A stretch of DNA of 64,000 bases from Haemonchus contortus (GCA_000469685.2 LS997563.1:33882468-33946467); one strand, 5' to 3'; positions 47,806 to 59,339 are shown, counted from the first letter of the stretch. The notes: generated from the sequence alone by a model not told the origin. Made by a program: numbers and translations.

Positions 47806-48285
47806 GGCACAGTTCACGATAAAATTTTTGAGTTTTCTCTATAGGATGAATTCGAGGGCCCCTCGTATACCATATCTGACGCTATGAGGTAGGAAAACAG
47901 GCCAGTTAGGGAGTTTCAAAGCTAAAAGATTGCACCGTGTGTATCCTCATACGGGTTACACCAGCATAGTAGATGCTACACCGGTCACAAGGGAAGCCAT
48001 GTAGGAAGTCTCAAACAATTCTTCATAACCAATAGCGACAGTGAAAGGCATTTCTGGACAGTTCTGGGTTGATGTAGCCAGCTTTTTCTGCAACTGCAAA
48101 ACTGGAATCTTTTACGGTAATCTCGTCCAAACTCTTTTTTCCCTAATTTTAAGAAACCATGTTTATCTAGCAATTGTTTATCTCCCAATTTTCTCCCCTT
48201 CTTCACTACCGATGAACTACTCCCAACACATACTTTCACTTTTCAATTAAATATAGGTACCTCAAAGTTATTGTGAACTGTGCCT
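47806..48285. mobile_element. MITE of about 480 bp, AGGCAC family
   Basis: Left end GGCACAGTTCACGATAAAA and right end TTATTGTGAACTGTGCC are inverted repeats. The interior matches 35483-35985 in the same orientation (for example the GATGTAGYCAGC and GTACCTCRAARTTAT segments). Confidence 0.75.
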
Positions 48286-48289
48286 CTAA

Positions 48290-49200
48290 GTATGACCTGG
48301 CCTTTGCTGCTTGTTTTTGAAAAGTTATTTCAACGTTTGCGTCCGAAGCAACCGGAGGCGGTTTAGGGTCGCTTCATATAACTGATCCCCCTGCCCACTC
48401 TGTAATGGTCTGGCTAGCTACTCGGAGTCTAGACAGCTAAGGAGAAAGTGCTAATTTTCAGGGCATGATAGGCTGATTGAAAAAGAGAAACTGGTGAGAT
48501 TTGTAAAGTTTCCACGTGCGAACGCTTGCATCAAAAGCTTAGTGTGCAGACTGGGGTTGTAGGTGTCCTTAACACCGTACTCGACCATGAACATCAATTC
48601 ATACAACAGTTTGCCAGCCCCAATCAGACATTCGCGTTTAAAAGATGTGGCTCGATCCCAACTCCGACGATTTTCACCGCCACCGCATCAACATAAACTA
48701 AGAAGAGAAGCTGGAACAGTCGACGTGGACTTGCAAAGAAGAAGAAAACAATTTCTTAAATGTCGTCGGTAATTTCGTAGTCGAAATTAGCTACTTAAGT
48801 ATGGCTGAAGAGCTAGATATGGATACGGAATGCAATGAGCAGTGTGAAAGGCTGTCTGAGTATACCATGCCAACCCACACCATCTACGGTATGTTATTCG
48901 CAGTTCCAGAAGCTCTTTCATAGACTTGGAAATCTCCGGATAGACAGTTCTATGACAAAATAGATCACATCACCTCAAATCGAAAGGTGTCGCTGTTGTT
49001 TAGGGGTTCTACAAAGGATTGGATCATCGTCTCCTGCGCGCTGAATTCTGTTTTTCATTGCGTGCAGAGAGAGCTCGAAGTTTAGGGAAGGAGCCCCGAG
49101 ATCGTCATCGATTGGGATTACTTCGCTTCTCTTGTGAGCCTGTTGGAAGTTAGTATGACAACATCGATTTATGTGGAGTATAACCTGTTTAACATGTTCG
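48290..49200. other. Intergenic, no recognised gene
   Basis: Only short ORFs; some of this may be decayed retrotransposon next to the RTE-like fragment downstream, but I see no specific motif. Confidence 0.3.
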
Positions 49201-49204
49201 CGTG

Positions 49205-49465
49205 GGTATGGGTACATTTCCCCAGTACTGGATGGAAGCGGCAAATCGCGCGGCGGAACTTGTGGCGATTCAAACGACTTTAGCTTCTATCATTGGGGCC
49301 CAAATTCGAAATAGAGTCGATCAGTACGATCATCTGACCATACTAATGTACTCTACTACAAGTTTGCGCTCCAACGATAGGGGCCGAAATCGCCCTAAAT
49401 GCCACGAGTCTCACCGCACCATTTTCCGAGTCCACCCAGTTTTGGGTGGATGTTCCGTCCCCCTG
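49205..49465. repeat. Foldback MITE copy 3
   Basis: The core CATTGGGGCCCAAATTCGAA, the central ATCATCTGACCATACT and the right part GTTTGCGCTCCAACGATAG correspond to copies 1 and 2 near 19 kb. The ends are more diverged (GTGGGTATGGGTACAT at the left). Confidence 0.55.
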
Positions 49466-49532
49466 TTCGCGTTAGTGCTGTGAAAGCAGAGAATTTAAAA
49501 GTTGCCAAAAGACGTCTCCCTTGAAAATTTTC

Positions 49533-49742
49533 GTGTTTGTACTCCAGCGCAAAATCGGGCGCGCTGTAACGTTAGATCAGGTGAAGCTATGCAGAGAAGC
49601 GATGAAGGAAGATCTTAAGAGAGAACATCAGCAGTTTTGGCCGAAGCCGTCGAGGCCTGAAAGAGCGCGGCATTCGCAAAACCCGACGGAGCTTCGCCAA
49701 CCCCGTTATTGCAGCCGTCATCGTCGTCTGCGCCTCGATCGA
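49533..49742 (+). mobile_element. RTE-type LINE fragment
   Basis: The plus strand reads LDQVKLCREAMKEDLKRE and, after a frame shift, VLAEAVEA, a string typical of the linker between endonuclease and reverse transcriptase in nematode RTE elements. Only about 200 bp are recognisable before the BEL element begins at 49819. Confidence 0.5.
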
Positions 49743-49813
49743 TAACCGATTTTTAATTCTGACGTGATCGTGCTGTTTCTTCTTTTATTGCTGTATTCTT
49801 TGTTTTTTGCACA

Positions 49814-49818
49814 GCTTC
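49814..49818 (+). repeat. Left target-site duplication of the BEL element
   Basis: GCTTC directly before the 5' LTR; the same five bases follow the 3' LTR at 56562-56566. Confidence 0.85.
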
Positions 49819-50221
49819 TGTCACAGAATGCGACTTTTCTCATATTCCCAGGCCATTAGATGGTAGGTTCACATTCCTTTGTATCTCCGATTCTCGTAGC
49901 CGCTTGCGAAACTTTTGTTTTCAAAACATAACTTCATCGGAGATATTTATGTTTACACAATAAGATTTCTCAGCATCAGTAGGCACGTCACCTGTCCGCA
50001 TGTAAGCCTCACGTAATGCAGATTCAGGGGTGGATTCAGGACGCAGATTCTCGACGCAATTTCCGACGTAGATTCTCAACGCAAGTCTCGACGGCCTATA
50101 GCCATCGCCTTCCGGCATCCACTCCTATTCGTGCTTCTGCCTTCCTGCATTCTCTGAAACTTCTACCATAGACCGAAATAAATCATTTTTATTCACCGCG
50201 TGGCACTTAAGTGTTCTCACA
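49819..50221 (+). repeat. 5' LTR of the BEL element
   Basis: A 403-bp repeat starting TGTCACAGAATGCGAC and ending TTCTCACA. It contains AATAAA at 50177-50182. The TATA-like stretch seen in the 3' LTR is altered here (GCATGTAAG). Close similarity to 56134-56561 over its length, with substitutions and indels. Confidence 0.95.
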
Positions 50222-50224
50222 ATT

Positions 50225-50241
50225 TGGTGCATCGGCCGGGA
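50225..50241 (+). promoter_or_regulatory. Primer-binding site, tRNA-Gly
   Basis: TGGTGCATCGGCCGGGA, three bases after the 5' LTR, is complementary to CCA plus the 3' end of nematode-type tRNA-Gly (...TCCCGGCCGATGCACCA), 17 of 17 bases by recall of that tRNA. Confidence 0.8.
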
Positions 50242-50953
50242 CCTTCAACAAGTGACGAATTTGTTGGTTCAGGGCTAGTACAGACGTTCACCCTAGCAAA
50301 ACGCGTTATGGCCTAGGTGATTCGTTTCATAACAGTTGCTATCAAGAAAATCAATACTCATCGTAGCACAAAGATAACATTATCAGCTTTGGAACCATTA
50401 CCTCTAGGTACTAATTTATTGAATACGTTAGAAATTAGAATGACAGGTCAAATTCTCATTAAGGTTCATCAAAAGGCAAGAATCACAAAAACCATTCTAC
50501 AGTTTTGGGTGATCTCAATATTTGGCCTGATAATGACGGCATTTTATGATGCTACGGAAGATTAGGACGGTCGCAAGTCGGATTTGAGACTAAGTATCCC
50601 ATATTTGTTCTATAAAAGCCATGATAATTTGCGACGATCACCAGCATCATCAATCTGGTACTAACCACACAATGGCTCTAATCCGTCAAGAATTCTGGAT
50701 ACCTCATCTCCGCTCCCAAGTACAAAAGCCATCAGAATAAGCATCCTGTTCAAGAGGATTTGTTACAAGAAAGGGTAGTCCGATCCGCACCATTCCAGCA
50801 TGTAGGACTGGACTACTTTGGGCCACGCCCTGTGAATGGGCGAGTAGACATAGGCGGACGGAATAAGTTTTACAAAGCGATAATAACCTGCATGGTAGCC
50901 AGAATGGTGCATTTGTACATTGTACCTGATCAAAGTACCATCTCACTCCTTGA

Positions 50954-51462
50954 AGGCACCGTTTACGATAAATTCAGGGTATCCTTTTCTGACGGGATTT
51001 GATAGAACTACTCTATAATAAAGCGATAACAACGAAAAAAGCGCAAAAAACGATGAACTAGAAATAGAAATGGTCAAAAAAGAGCTGGAAAGGGGGTTGG
51101 ACGAGTTCCACGTTGGAAGAACGGCGATTGAGGGAGTGTTCGGGCGAGTGCACGAAGGCGACGCAATGTCTGCAATAGCAGACAGCACACCCAATTTGCC
51201 TGACAATCTGACTGGCAGACTTTGGCAATTTGCCAACCAGCTTATCGACTTTTCACCAACTTCGCTCCAATGCGAAAGTGGTGAACGGCAACTAGATTTC
51301 GTAGTCAACCTAGCGAGGGGCGGAGGGCTACCGTGGCTCACTCTCCGGCCCCTTATTGTGCCCTATCCAGACCGTTTTCCGACCTCATTCCTGGTATCAG
51401 AGGGGGCGTCGAATTCAAACCATGTGCAAATCTCCGAAACCATTTTTTCGTGAACAGTGCCT
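50954..51462 (-). mobile_element. AGGCAC-family MITE inserted in BEL integrase
   Basis: The ends AGGCACCGTTTACGATAAA and TTTTCGTGAACAGTGCCT are inverted repeats, flanked by TTGA on both sides (50950-50953 and 51463-51466). The integrase reading resumes right after it. Read in reverse, the interior resembles the copies at 35.5 and 47.8 kb (GAATTCGA..CCCCT..ATACCA). The 127-codon ORF inside (51070-51453) belongs to the MITE and is not integrase. Confidence 0.8.
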
Positions 51463-51870
51463 TTGATATGCTACGACCGTTCTTTGCTAGAAAAGGAATC
51501 CCAAGGCCGTGATAAGTGATAATGCCTTTACATTTCTGTTAGGAGATCAATTCTCAATGAATGCATACAGGAAGCAAAGAATGACTCAAGGGTGGCCATG
51601 GAGCCTAGCAATAAAAAGAGTGAATGGAAGCATATAACCCTTTTCGCTCCTTGGAAGGGAGGTTTTCACAAGAGGCTCATTAAATCCGTAAAGTACTCCC
51701 TCCACAAGAGGTTAGCAGGGTCTACTGTATCGTTTGACACACTAACCATGATACCTATAGAGATAGAAGTCGTGATTAATACCCGACCACTAACCTACGT
51801 AGGAACTTTAACAACATCGAAATCCTTCGTCTCCTCCGTCCAATAGACTTCATACAAAAAGAAATACTTA

Positions 51871-52377
51871 CAGTAGCGCTCAAAAGTATTCGGCCAACTT
51901 TAACTTGCCGTAACTTTTTTCCCAGTGGTGCAAATCACATAAAATTTTGAGATGTTTAGCTGAAGCATATTTTACACTGTTCAATACTACGTTACTGGAA
52001 AATAGCCATATCCACATATTAATGGAGAGGCGTTTGGAGACTGTGCTGAAAGCAAGTTTGTGACGTCTGCAGTTATTCCGACCTTATGTACGTTTTTCTT
52101 CTCTTCTGGGCTCGAGATTAGTGCTCGTACACTTAAGACATGGCAAAAAGGGAGGACTCCTAGAAGGACCACCATTCGTACTTCCGGATGATTTTTTGTT
52201 CAAGCCCTTTTGGATATCTGGGACATGGTCAGATTGCAGGTTAATAGTGGTAAATATTCACACTACACCCATGCTACACGTATTGAAATTTCGCTTGATT
52301 AGATGCAGTAGGAAAGGAGAAATAATTGAAAAGTACGAGTGAAGAAGCATTTAGCCGAATACTTTTGAGCGCTACTG
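51871..52377. mobile_element. Tc1-like non-autonomous element in BEL pol
   Basis: The left end CAGTAGCGCTCAAAAGTATT and the right end AATACTTTTGAGCGCTACTG are perfect inverted repeats, extended inward by CGGCYAA. TA precedes the left end (51869-51870); the right flank is TTTA, so one TA copy is imperfect. The CAGT start is typical of Tc1. About 507 bp with no intact transposase. Confidence 0.82.
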
Positions 52378-53019
52378 TTTATGGTACCCCTTGACATTCT
52401 CTACTGACGACAACAGCGATTCTGATCAAAAGCACACTCTACACGTAAAGACCAAAAAAGGATGCACCCAAACCCCAAACGAGGGAGCTTTAGTTCTGGT
52501 ATGTGAAGCATTACAACCTCGCCATACCTGGATAGTGAGAATCACCTAGGAGTTGGTAAGTAATTCACAAGGAACGGTACGTGAAGCTCTAGTTCGACTA
52601 CACTCAAGAAGACGAACACGAAGACCAGTTAATTTCCTCATACCCTTAGGAATTGATGAGGATAATGGTCCTATATTCATTACGTCTAACGAGGATTCAC
52701 AAAATAATCAAGCCACTGAAACTTTCGTTCCAGCAGAAAATCCCATATCAACACGAACCCAACGGAAGAACTTCGCTATCATTTCCGAGATAGAAGAGCT
52801 ATAAATTACAATGACGACCAGTACGAAATGGAGAATCCACTCAGTCCAATACTTTTTCAGTCACTTGCTTACTACAGTTCTCAGTACAATGTAAAATGTA
52901 AAGAAGGGGGTGTCCAGTTAACAATTCCAGAAATTGCATCATATGAACTTTGTACCAATACTGCGTTGAATTCATAAAAAATCCAAAAAAATCCATATAG
53001 GCAAGTAACAGTTAACTTC

Positions 53020-54835
53020 CCAGCACAGGTCATCCTACATGAACATAAAGTTCAATGGAAATTGTTAGAAAATCAGGCAACGAGAGTAATAGAGACTGCC
53101 TGCCCTCCGACACCGTTCTGTGAATTCATGACCTGCACATTTTGCAGCGTCAGCATCACCAGCCCTGAGTGTTGGCCAGTAAGAGCCATAATCGCCGTCG
53201 CCACACTGATATATTTCATCTTTACCGGTTGCTACGTATTTCTATGTGTACCAGTGATAGTGGGCACTCCGTTCGAACTCCTAGTAATAATCATATGGTA
53301 TATCACCGCCCTAGGATGTAGAAAGATAGGACGGTTAAGTAAAAAAGCTATGCCGAGAAAGTTTAGACGTAGACATTTAGCAGAAATCACATCAATAATA
53401 ATGTTACTGGGCTCCTTTTCACGAGGATGTCGAATCGTGGAGCTTCTCGAGCACTACTCTACGGTTTGTACCAAGAATTCCAATACTCCGTGCCGAGTGC
53501 ACCTCTCGGAAGTTTTCAAAATAAATTCTTTTGAACAAGAAGCTTGTCGCCGGTTGTCCATCAATAACACGCCTGCGCAAAACGTTCACCTGCTCTGGAA
53601 ATTCCTGGACTCGAGATGTGAACCGGAAACGGACCTATTCACGAGAGCTACCGTCTACAAAATAGCAGATAGTAAGCGACGAACTAGTAATGGCCCATGT
53701 CAAGAAGATAGATGCGGCGCAATTAATTTTTCTTCTCTTCTACCGGCCGGAACTTCAGGAGGGGAACGAATATCCAGGCAATACGGATTGCATGGAAGTC
53801 TGTGGGGAATAGGTCGCTTATGCTTTTACCCAGACTCCGGCTGTCTTGTTTACAGAGTATGCCTACAACCACAGAATGATCATGTGTTCGAAATCTTCCA
53901 TTGCAATCGATGGGCAGAAAGCGCAAAAATAGAAATGAGCCATTCAGAAAAATTGCACGAAAATCCTACAACCGCAATCATAGAGCTAGCCCCGAACCTC
54001 TCAATACAATGGAAATGCTTTAGTCTTACGCTCACTTCGTTGGCTCTTCCTCAAACTCCTTTATTCAATAATTACTTTATCTCCAATGCAATACGTACTG
54101 CTATATGGCGTAAGAATATTCATGTTCCACTGCCCCGATTTCGACAGTACGAGCCTTATGGATTGCCCCGTCGTAGACAACTGTAGGTGTTCACCAGCGG
54201 AAATTCATGTAAATCGCAGATGCTCAGAATTCTCAATAACCAATTTGTACAATAACACGAGAAATCAATTTCCAGTGATTTATTCGGCGCTCAACTTCAT
54301 ACCACACCGAGCGTCTAAGGTTCAAGCAAGAGTTTTTTCGATGGTTACTACAGAAATGTGACTACCTTTTGAGCAGCCTATAAACCAGAAATTCTAGTTG
54401 ATGACGCTATATGTACAGTAAAGGACTCAGAACTCAACAGATGGTATGGTCCAGACAGAAGTGCGCTGCGATCATGTGGGTTTTACGATACCATGTCACA
54501 CAACTGGAGTTTCATTTGCAGCAAGGTTTACCTTCACCACGGCTAATAATTCACTCAAGTGTTCCGTTTAATGCGGCAGAACTGGCCATGAATTCAAGGT
54601 AGAAGGTGTTCTAAAATTTGCGTTCATTTTAAGTAATCTTTTCAATCGTTGATTGAAAGGGGAATCCATAACCAACGATGACTTAGCATGGCCTGATTCT
54701 CCATACATATATCTTTACAGTTTTTGCACAAGGTATGAGACTGTTCTTCTAGCCGTAATCGGTTTACTGACAATAACTGCACTAACCTACATATTTCTTT
54801 CCACATATGGGATACGGATCCTTTTTGGATTTTGA
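53020..54835 (+). pseudogene. Env-like glycoprotein gene of the BEL element (phlebovirus Gc-like), broken
   Basis: The longest frame, 53062-54186 (374 codons), has cysteine-rich segments. An N-terminal cysteine cluster precedes hydrophobic membrane segments at about 53170-53320. Further on, GCLVYRVCLQP and VFEIFHCNRW sit in a Cys-spaced region of the type shared by nematode retroelement envelopes and phlebovirus Gc fusion proteins. The gene continues in other frames (54086-54361, then about 54400-54530), and a last frame, 54653-54835, carries a membrane anchor (TVLLAVIGLLTITALTYIF). Several frame shifts mean no full protein can be made. In nematode BEL elements such env genes lie 3' of pol, as here. 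The assignment rests on motif layout, not on a search. Confidence 0.75.
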
Positions 54836-55023
54836 TTCTAATTCCCAAAATAACCATTCATTCAGTCGGGTTGTTATTCCGTACAGCTCATTTCTGCAGA
54901 CAAAGAACTACGCATAGAAAACGATACTAATTCAATAACATTATTAAGTATAGCATAGCAGTTATAGAAATTGAGTTATATCATTTTTTCCTTTTTTTTT
55001 CTTTTCAGCATCAGTAACCGACT

Positions 55024-56117
55024 ATGTCAACGAATTACTTGCCCGAGAAGTCATTCCTGTCCAATTTATATCTGGACCGAACTTCAGCTGAAATGCTGGA
55101 AGAAGACTTGGCCAATAGCCTCAGAGAGATCCACGCCCAAATCAAGGTAGCAAAAACATTAGGAGCAGCACTAAAGCACCATCTTGACGACAAAGTATTA
55201 GAAGGGGTCCAAGCAGGAGAACAAGTTCTCCTCATTGATAGGTTTTTGAGAACAGCCTTGGTGGCTCGAGAATCGGCGTGGGGATGGACGCAACGCTTCC
55301 TGACAGTCACTCATTATATCAGAGGATGACAGACTCGGAAGACCTCCCCGCATGAAAGAGAACTAAGTGGTTCGAAGACGGGGCGGATCACGACACGATC
55401 CCAGTAATCTACGGTTACATGAAGACGTTGGACCAACGCATAGAAGTTATAGACAAGGGACTTGCCAAAGCTGAAAACCGGCTCCAAATGGAAAAGAGCG
55501 AGCAAGCCAGTACAGAAGTCATCATGGTTAGAAAAGTGACACGTGAAGAAGAAGATCAAGAGAAAATCCTCACTGATGACGAATACATGGACCGGCTATT
55601 CGAGGAAACAGTGAGGAAGAAGGGGAAAGGGATGATGAGGCTCAGCAATCCAGAACTTCGATGAGGAACCTTGTCGTATGAAGTCGGAATCGGAATGTGC
55701 TCGTCTAGAGAAAACACTGAGAGAACTAGAGTACGCCTATTAATACCCCCCACAGAGGAAAATTCGTTGGGCCTCGCCTAATAAAAGGAGCGGCATCAGA
55801 TGCACGTTCTGCTCATCAGTGTCTCGGATTCATGCCCAACAATGACAGATGGAGATGAGAAATTCCGTTTCGTTCTCAGAAGAAAGCTATGTCAGTGTTG
55901 CATGGAAGACTGCGACCCAAACAAGACATGTCCAGGGAAAAGAGAAGAGTGCTTCTACTGTAGTATAATTTGGAAAAACAAATTCCTCCATTTTTCGATC
56001 CCTAACGACAATAGGCACCATCGCGCTTCCTGCAGTATCCCAAATTCGAAGAATTTACTCAGGGAACGTATCCAAGAAGCAAAGAGCGAGATGGAGAAGA
56101 TAGAAAGGGCCTTTTAA
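55024..56117 (+). pseudogene. Gag-like ORFs located 3' of env
   Basis: Three ORFs in a row: 55024-55329 (101 aa, helical, starting MSTNYLPEK), 55419-55664 (81 aa, charged and coiled-coil-like) and 55800-56117 (105 aa). The last has a cysteine-histidine region, LCQCCMEDC..CPGKREECFYC..HHRASC, resembling the zinc-binding C-terminal region of nematode BEL gag proteins. The order helical, coiled, zinc region is that of a gag, but its place after env is unexpected. A strong polypyrimidine acceptor (TTTTTTTTCTTTTCAG) ends about 14 nt before the first ATG, so a spliced RNA could express it. Stops separate the ORFs. Confidence 0.5.
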
Positions 56118-56133
56118 CGCTGCTGGCCCGGGG

Positions 56134-56561
56134 TGTCGCAAAATGCGACTTTTCTCGTGTTCCCAAGCGAGCAGATGGTAGGTTTACATCCCTTTGTAGC
56201 TCCGATTCTCGTAGCCGCTTGTGAAACCTCAGTTTTCAGAACATAGCTTCATCGAAGATATTTATGTTTACAGAGAAAGATTTCTTAGCATTAGTAGGCA
56301 CGTAAGCTGACCGTATATAAGCCTCACGTAATGCAGATTCAACGGGTGGATTCAGGACGTAGATTCCCGACTCAATGCTCGACTCAATTCTTGACGCAAC
56401 TCTCGACGTAGATTCTCAACGCAAGTCTCGACGGCCTATAGCCATCGCCTTCTGGCTTCCACTCCTATTCGTGCTTCTGCCTTCCTGCATTCTCTGAAAC
56501 TTCTACCGCAGACCGAAATAAATCACTTTCATTCACCGCGTGACATTCAAGTGTTCCCACA
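56134..56561 (+). repeat. 3' LTR of the BEL element
   Basis: A 428-bp repeat from TGTCGCAAAATGCGAC to TTCCCACA, homologous to 49819-50221. It is longer because of an added CTCGACTCAATTCTTGACGC-type stretch. TATATAA lies at 56314-56320 and AATAAA near 56517. The preceding GGCCCGGGG is the only purine-rich candidate tract for plus-strand priming. Confidence 0.95.
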
Positions 56562-56566
56562 GCTTC
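56562..56566 (+). repeat. Right target-site duplication of the BEL element
   Basis: GCTTC, identical to 49814-49818. The host sequence CACAGCTTCATATTTTC reads continuously if the element is removed. Confidence 0.85.
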
Positions 56567-57900
56567 ATATTTTCATTTCACTGTATTACCTAGTAGTATT
56601 TTCGCTTTGCTACCAACTCTACTGCTCTGTTGTTGCTAATGTTTGAGTAGAGGCAGAACAAGTGAGACTCTGGCCTCTCTCAAATTAGTTTGGCATGAAC
56701 AGCAATTGCTATCGTGTTCTGTTAAATGACACTGATTTATTCTTGATGTCTATTATTCCTACTATATCCCTAATTTTCCTGATTTTTCTTCCTAATACAT
56801 CGAGTTAAGTTATTTCCTAATATCCAATATTCGAATTGTATTGCCGTTATTGTATGATTACCCACTGTAATCTTTGGGATTTCGCCAATTTAGCTGCTGT
56901 ACCACTGCCCGACTGGTCTTGCCGATGAATTTTATTTTACTGCCATTTTACTTATCCCTTACCTTTTGTTTATGAATAAGGTTTATATTGTGTATATAAA
57001 AACTCAAATTAGTTTGGTTGTTGTTATAAGTGTGACCATGGTCTTCCACCTCTAATTGAATATTACTATATGAAGTTTATAGGTACACTAAAAATTAATT
57101 TTGCTGGTAGATGTAGCTTATTTTGGGCAGGCGTCCTTTACATATACATATGCTATATGTTATTAGGCATTATGTTAAGCAATAATTATTGGACGGTAAT
57201 AAAACCACACAAAAATATTATTTACCGAGTGGAAGTAAATCTTTGAACCTCCTCAAATCTGTTCGTATAAACGATGCCAAACGCTTAACGGTGTCTTGTC
57301 CGATAACATTATTCCCACATGCCCATCGAAGGAGAGGCTACGACTTCCCAAAGTACACAATCAAATTACACATTTTATAGACCCGATATCCTCTATATAT
57401 AAACCGCTAACTATGCGTGTCTGTTTGTATGCCCGTTTGTGTGTCCTCCCAAAAGTCTCGTAGGAACGATCAAGAGCGTGGAGATCACGTGAGCGCGGTG
57501 GGGGAAGTAGATCACACGCCAACCAAATTTTCTAAAGCAGAGAGAATGTAGGGTAGGAAACGTTTTGCATGGGCGTCTGTTGGTATCAGGCATCATCGAA
57601 CACTCGGCTGTTTTCCATTACTTCTCTGATGAATAGTGTTTTGGGATGTTAATAAATTCCGTCAAAAAGATCCCGCGCATTCGACTTCTATTCAGAGTCG
57701 TAGTGGCATATTGGGTGCGTATGTGGTCTATGAAATGACTTGCGGTGGCCGGCCGGAGTACATGTCAAAGCTTTTCTGCACCTCGCTCCGATCGTAATTT
57801 TCCACAATCAAACTGGAACAACATTTTCAATATGAATGTGATGGCAGCTACGCTCTTGAAAAGATCTTCTGCTCTTGAGTGCTAAACTCTAATGCGCATT
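56567..57900. other. Intergenic, possible Helitron-like end
   Basis: No gene recognised. At 57388-57435 the sequence CCTCTATATATAAACCGC followed by GTGTCTGTTTGTATGCCCG has the flavour of a Helitron 5' end, but no 3' hairpin-CTRR end was located. Confidence 0.25.
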
Positions 57901-57919
57901 TCCAGAAATGAAACCTATG

Positions 57920-58346
57920 GGTACTGCTCTTCTCGAGTAAGATCGTAGATGAGCGGTTGTGAACATGTGGTGCACGCATGACCGTGCGGAGGAGATCAAA
58001 GCAAAAGCAGCGACAATTAAAGAGATTACATGGCAAGTATCATTGATAAGAAGCTTGTTACCTCGGGGTTTTCGAAGGGCTGCAGAAAAGTAGGCACGTT
58101 GGATAGAGAGTATCTGTTGAAAACTAACAAAGCAAGGCGGCACAAAGAGGATATGATACACATATCAAAACACTGATTTAGAAGAAATACAGAAGCTACG
58201 TGAACGCTTACCTGGGAGTTGGATATTAGACTGGAGATTGAAGAATTGGAAAGATAGAAAATTCCGTTATTGAACCTCTTTTCAAACAATAATTGAATTT
58301 GGTAAAGACCCATTTTCGCCATGCTTGATTCCAAGTCTTCGCTCAT
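57920..58346 (-). other. Possible minus-strand exons, unidentified
   Basis: On the minus strand an ATG at 58346 opens MSEDLESSMAKMGLYQIQLL and runs to a good GTAAGC donor near 58212. After a short intron, a TTTCAACAG acceptor starts a second piece (ILSIQRAYFSAALRKPR) that ends at a GTAAC donor near 58052, in a compatible frame. No family recognised and further exons not found. Confidence 0.2.
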
Positions 58347-58757
58347 TTTTTTCCTTTTTCACCTGGCAAGTTGTTCCAAAGTGTGTTGTGAGGCCACATG
58401 ATTTTAAAATAAAAACTTGCAGTCCATGTTTCAATATCTGTTAGCACAAAGACGTTAGATAGGAAGATGAACCTTTGAGAAGACGTGGTCAGATCCATCA
58501 GAAAAGAAATCGATCCTAGCTGCACTCTGTATAAACAAACAAGAATTTGAATTATATTCAACAAATTCCTGATCCTCGACTTTTTGAAAGATGTTCGAAT
58601 TTCCCTAGATGTCAGGGAAATTTGTGACGCTTCAATGATGCTATATGATTGGCAAAGCTTATTTACAAAGGTATAGATTACAATTCAGTGTTAGTGCCTA
58701 GTAGTTGTATCAGGTGAAAAGAAAGGAGTGAACTGACAAGAGCATAGTCGAAAAAGT

Positions 58758-59335
58758 ATGGGAGCAAACGTGGATCAATGCCGCGAACGACGTGGACCAC
58801 TACCACACGGCGATGAATTGCCGCATACCGATGCGGCTCTCGCCGCCCGCGACCATTTCGTTCCTACTGCTCCACAATCGGCAGGTTGCATCATCCAACG
58901 CCCTGTGGAGAGCGGGATGAACGTTTCGAAAGTGCATGTTTCTTTTGATTCTTTGCACAATCGTATTGCTTTGATACATCAACTTGGGTTCGTCTCTGAC
59001 GAACGGCAAAAAAAATCAAGTACCTCGAAGCACGCACCAAAGTCCTTGACAGCAAGCTCATCTGTGGCGAACTCTTTCTCTCCTAGCAAGAACTTCTGAT
59101 GAAGTAGAGCATAATGGGAGGGCTGCGTTTCAAATCAGAGGCTCATGAATTCCATCCCGCCCTTAAGATTCAGAGAGTATCTGAGCATTCGAAGAGCAGG
59201 ACATTCCAAATCGAACTTACCGGCATGCTTGAAGGAGCGGGGTCAGTGCAAAGGTTCATGGGGGTTGTACGAAAATCAATAATCAGTGGCAGCCCCTCAA
59301 AAACTTCGACTGGTGAGAGTGAAGAAATGAGCTAA
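58758..59335 (+). other. Two adjoining ORFs, unidentified
   Basis: ORFs at 58758-59099 (113 aa) and 59114-59335 (73 aa) are unusually GC-rich and evenly coded for this region and could be remains of one coding sequence. No motif recognised, no signal peptide or membrane segment, and no good splice sites between them. Confidence 0.25.
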
Positions 59336-59339
59336 TTTG

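Larger units (their letters stand above)
50300..52804 (+). pseudogene. Truncated BEL/Pao pol: integrase region, interrupted
   Basis: Pol begins abruptly in the linker between RNase H and integrase (VIRFITVAIKKINTHRS, about 50320). The zinc-binding N-terminus (HHQSGTNHTMALIRQEFWIP, about 50645-50700) follows, then the catalytic core (VGLDYFGPRPVNG, about 50800). The core is cut by a MITE at 50954-51462 and resumes with FARKGIP and SDNAFTF. Next come WKGGFHKRLIKSVKYSL and INTRPLTYVGTL (51650-51805). A Tc1-like element interrupts it at 51871-52377. The C-terminal part, LQPRHTWIVRI and RRTRRPVNFLIPLGI, ends about 52804. Frame shifts and stops add to the damage. Gag, protease, RT and RNase H are absent from the normal 5' position. 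Confidence 0.88.
49819..56561 (+). mobile_element. BEL/Pao LTR retrotransposon with env-like gene, defective
   Basis: The element is bounded by two related LTRs that begin TGTC and end CACA, with a 5-bp duplication GCTTC on both sides. A primer site complementary to tRNA-Gly follows the 5' LTR. Inside, in order on the plus strand, are the end of pol (RNase H-integrase linker, integrase, C-terminal domain), an env-like glycoprotein gene and gag-like ORFs. Protease, reverse transcriptase and RNase H are missing. Two smaller DNA elements are inserted in pol. The integrase type (DYFGP, WKGGFHKRLI, INTRPLTYV) identifies the BEL/Pao superfamily. Confidence 0.92.

Noticed and set aside
51070..51453. 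127-codon ORF in the BEL element
   Set aside because: It lies entirely inside the inserted MITE; the integrase reading resumes after it.
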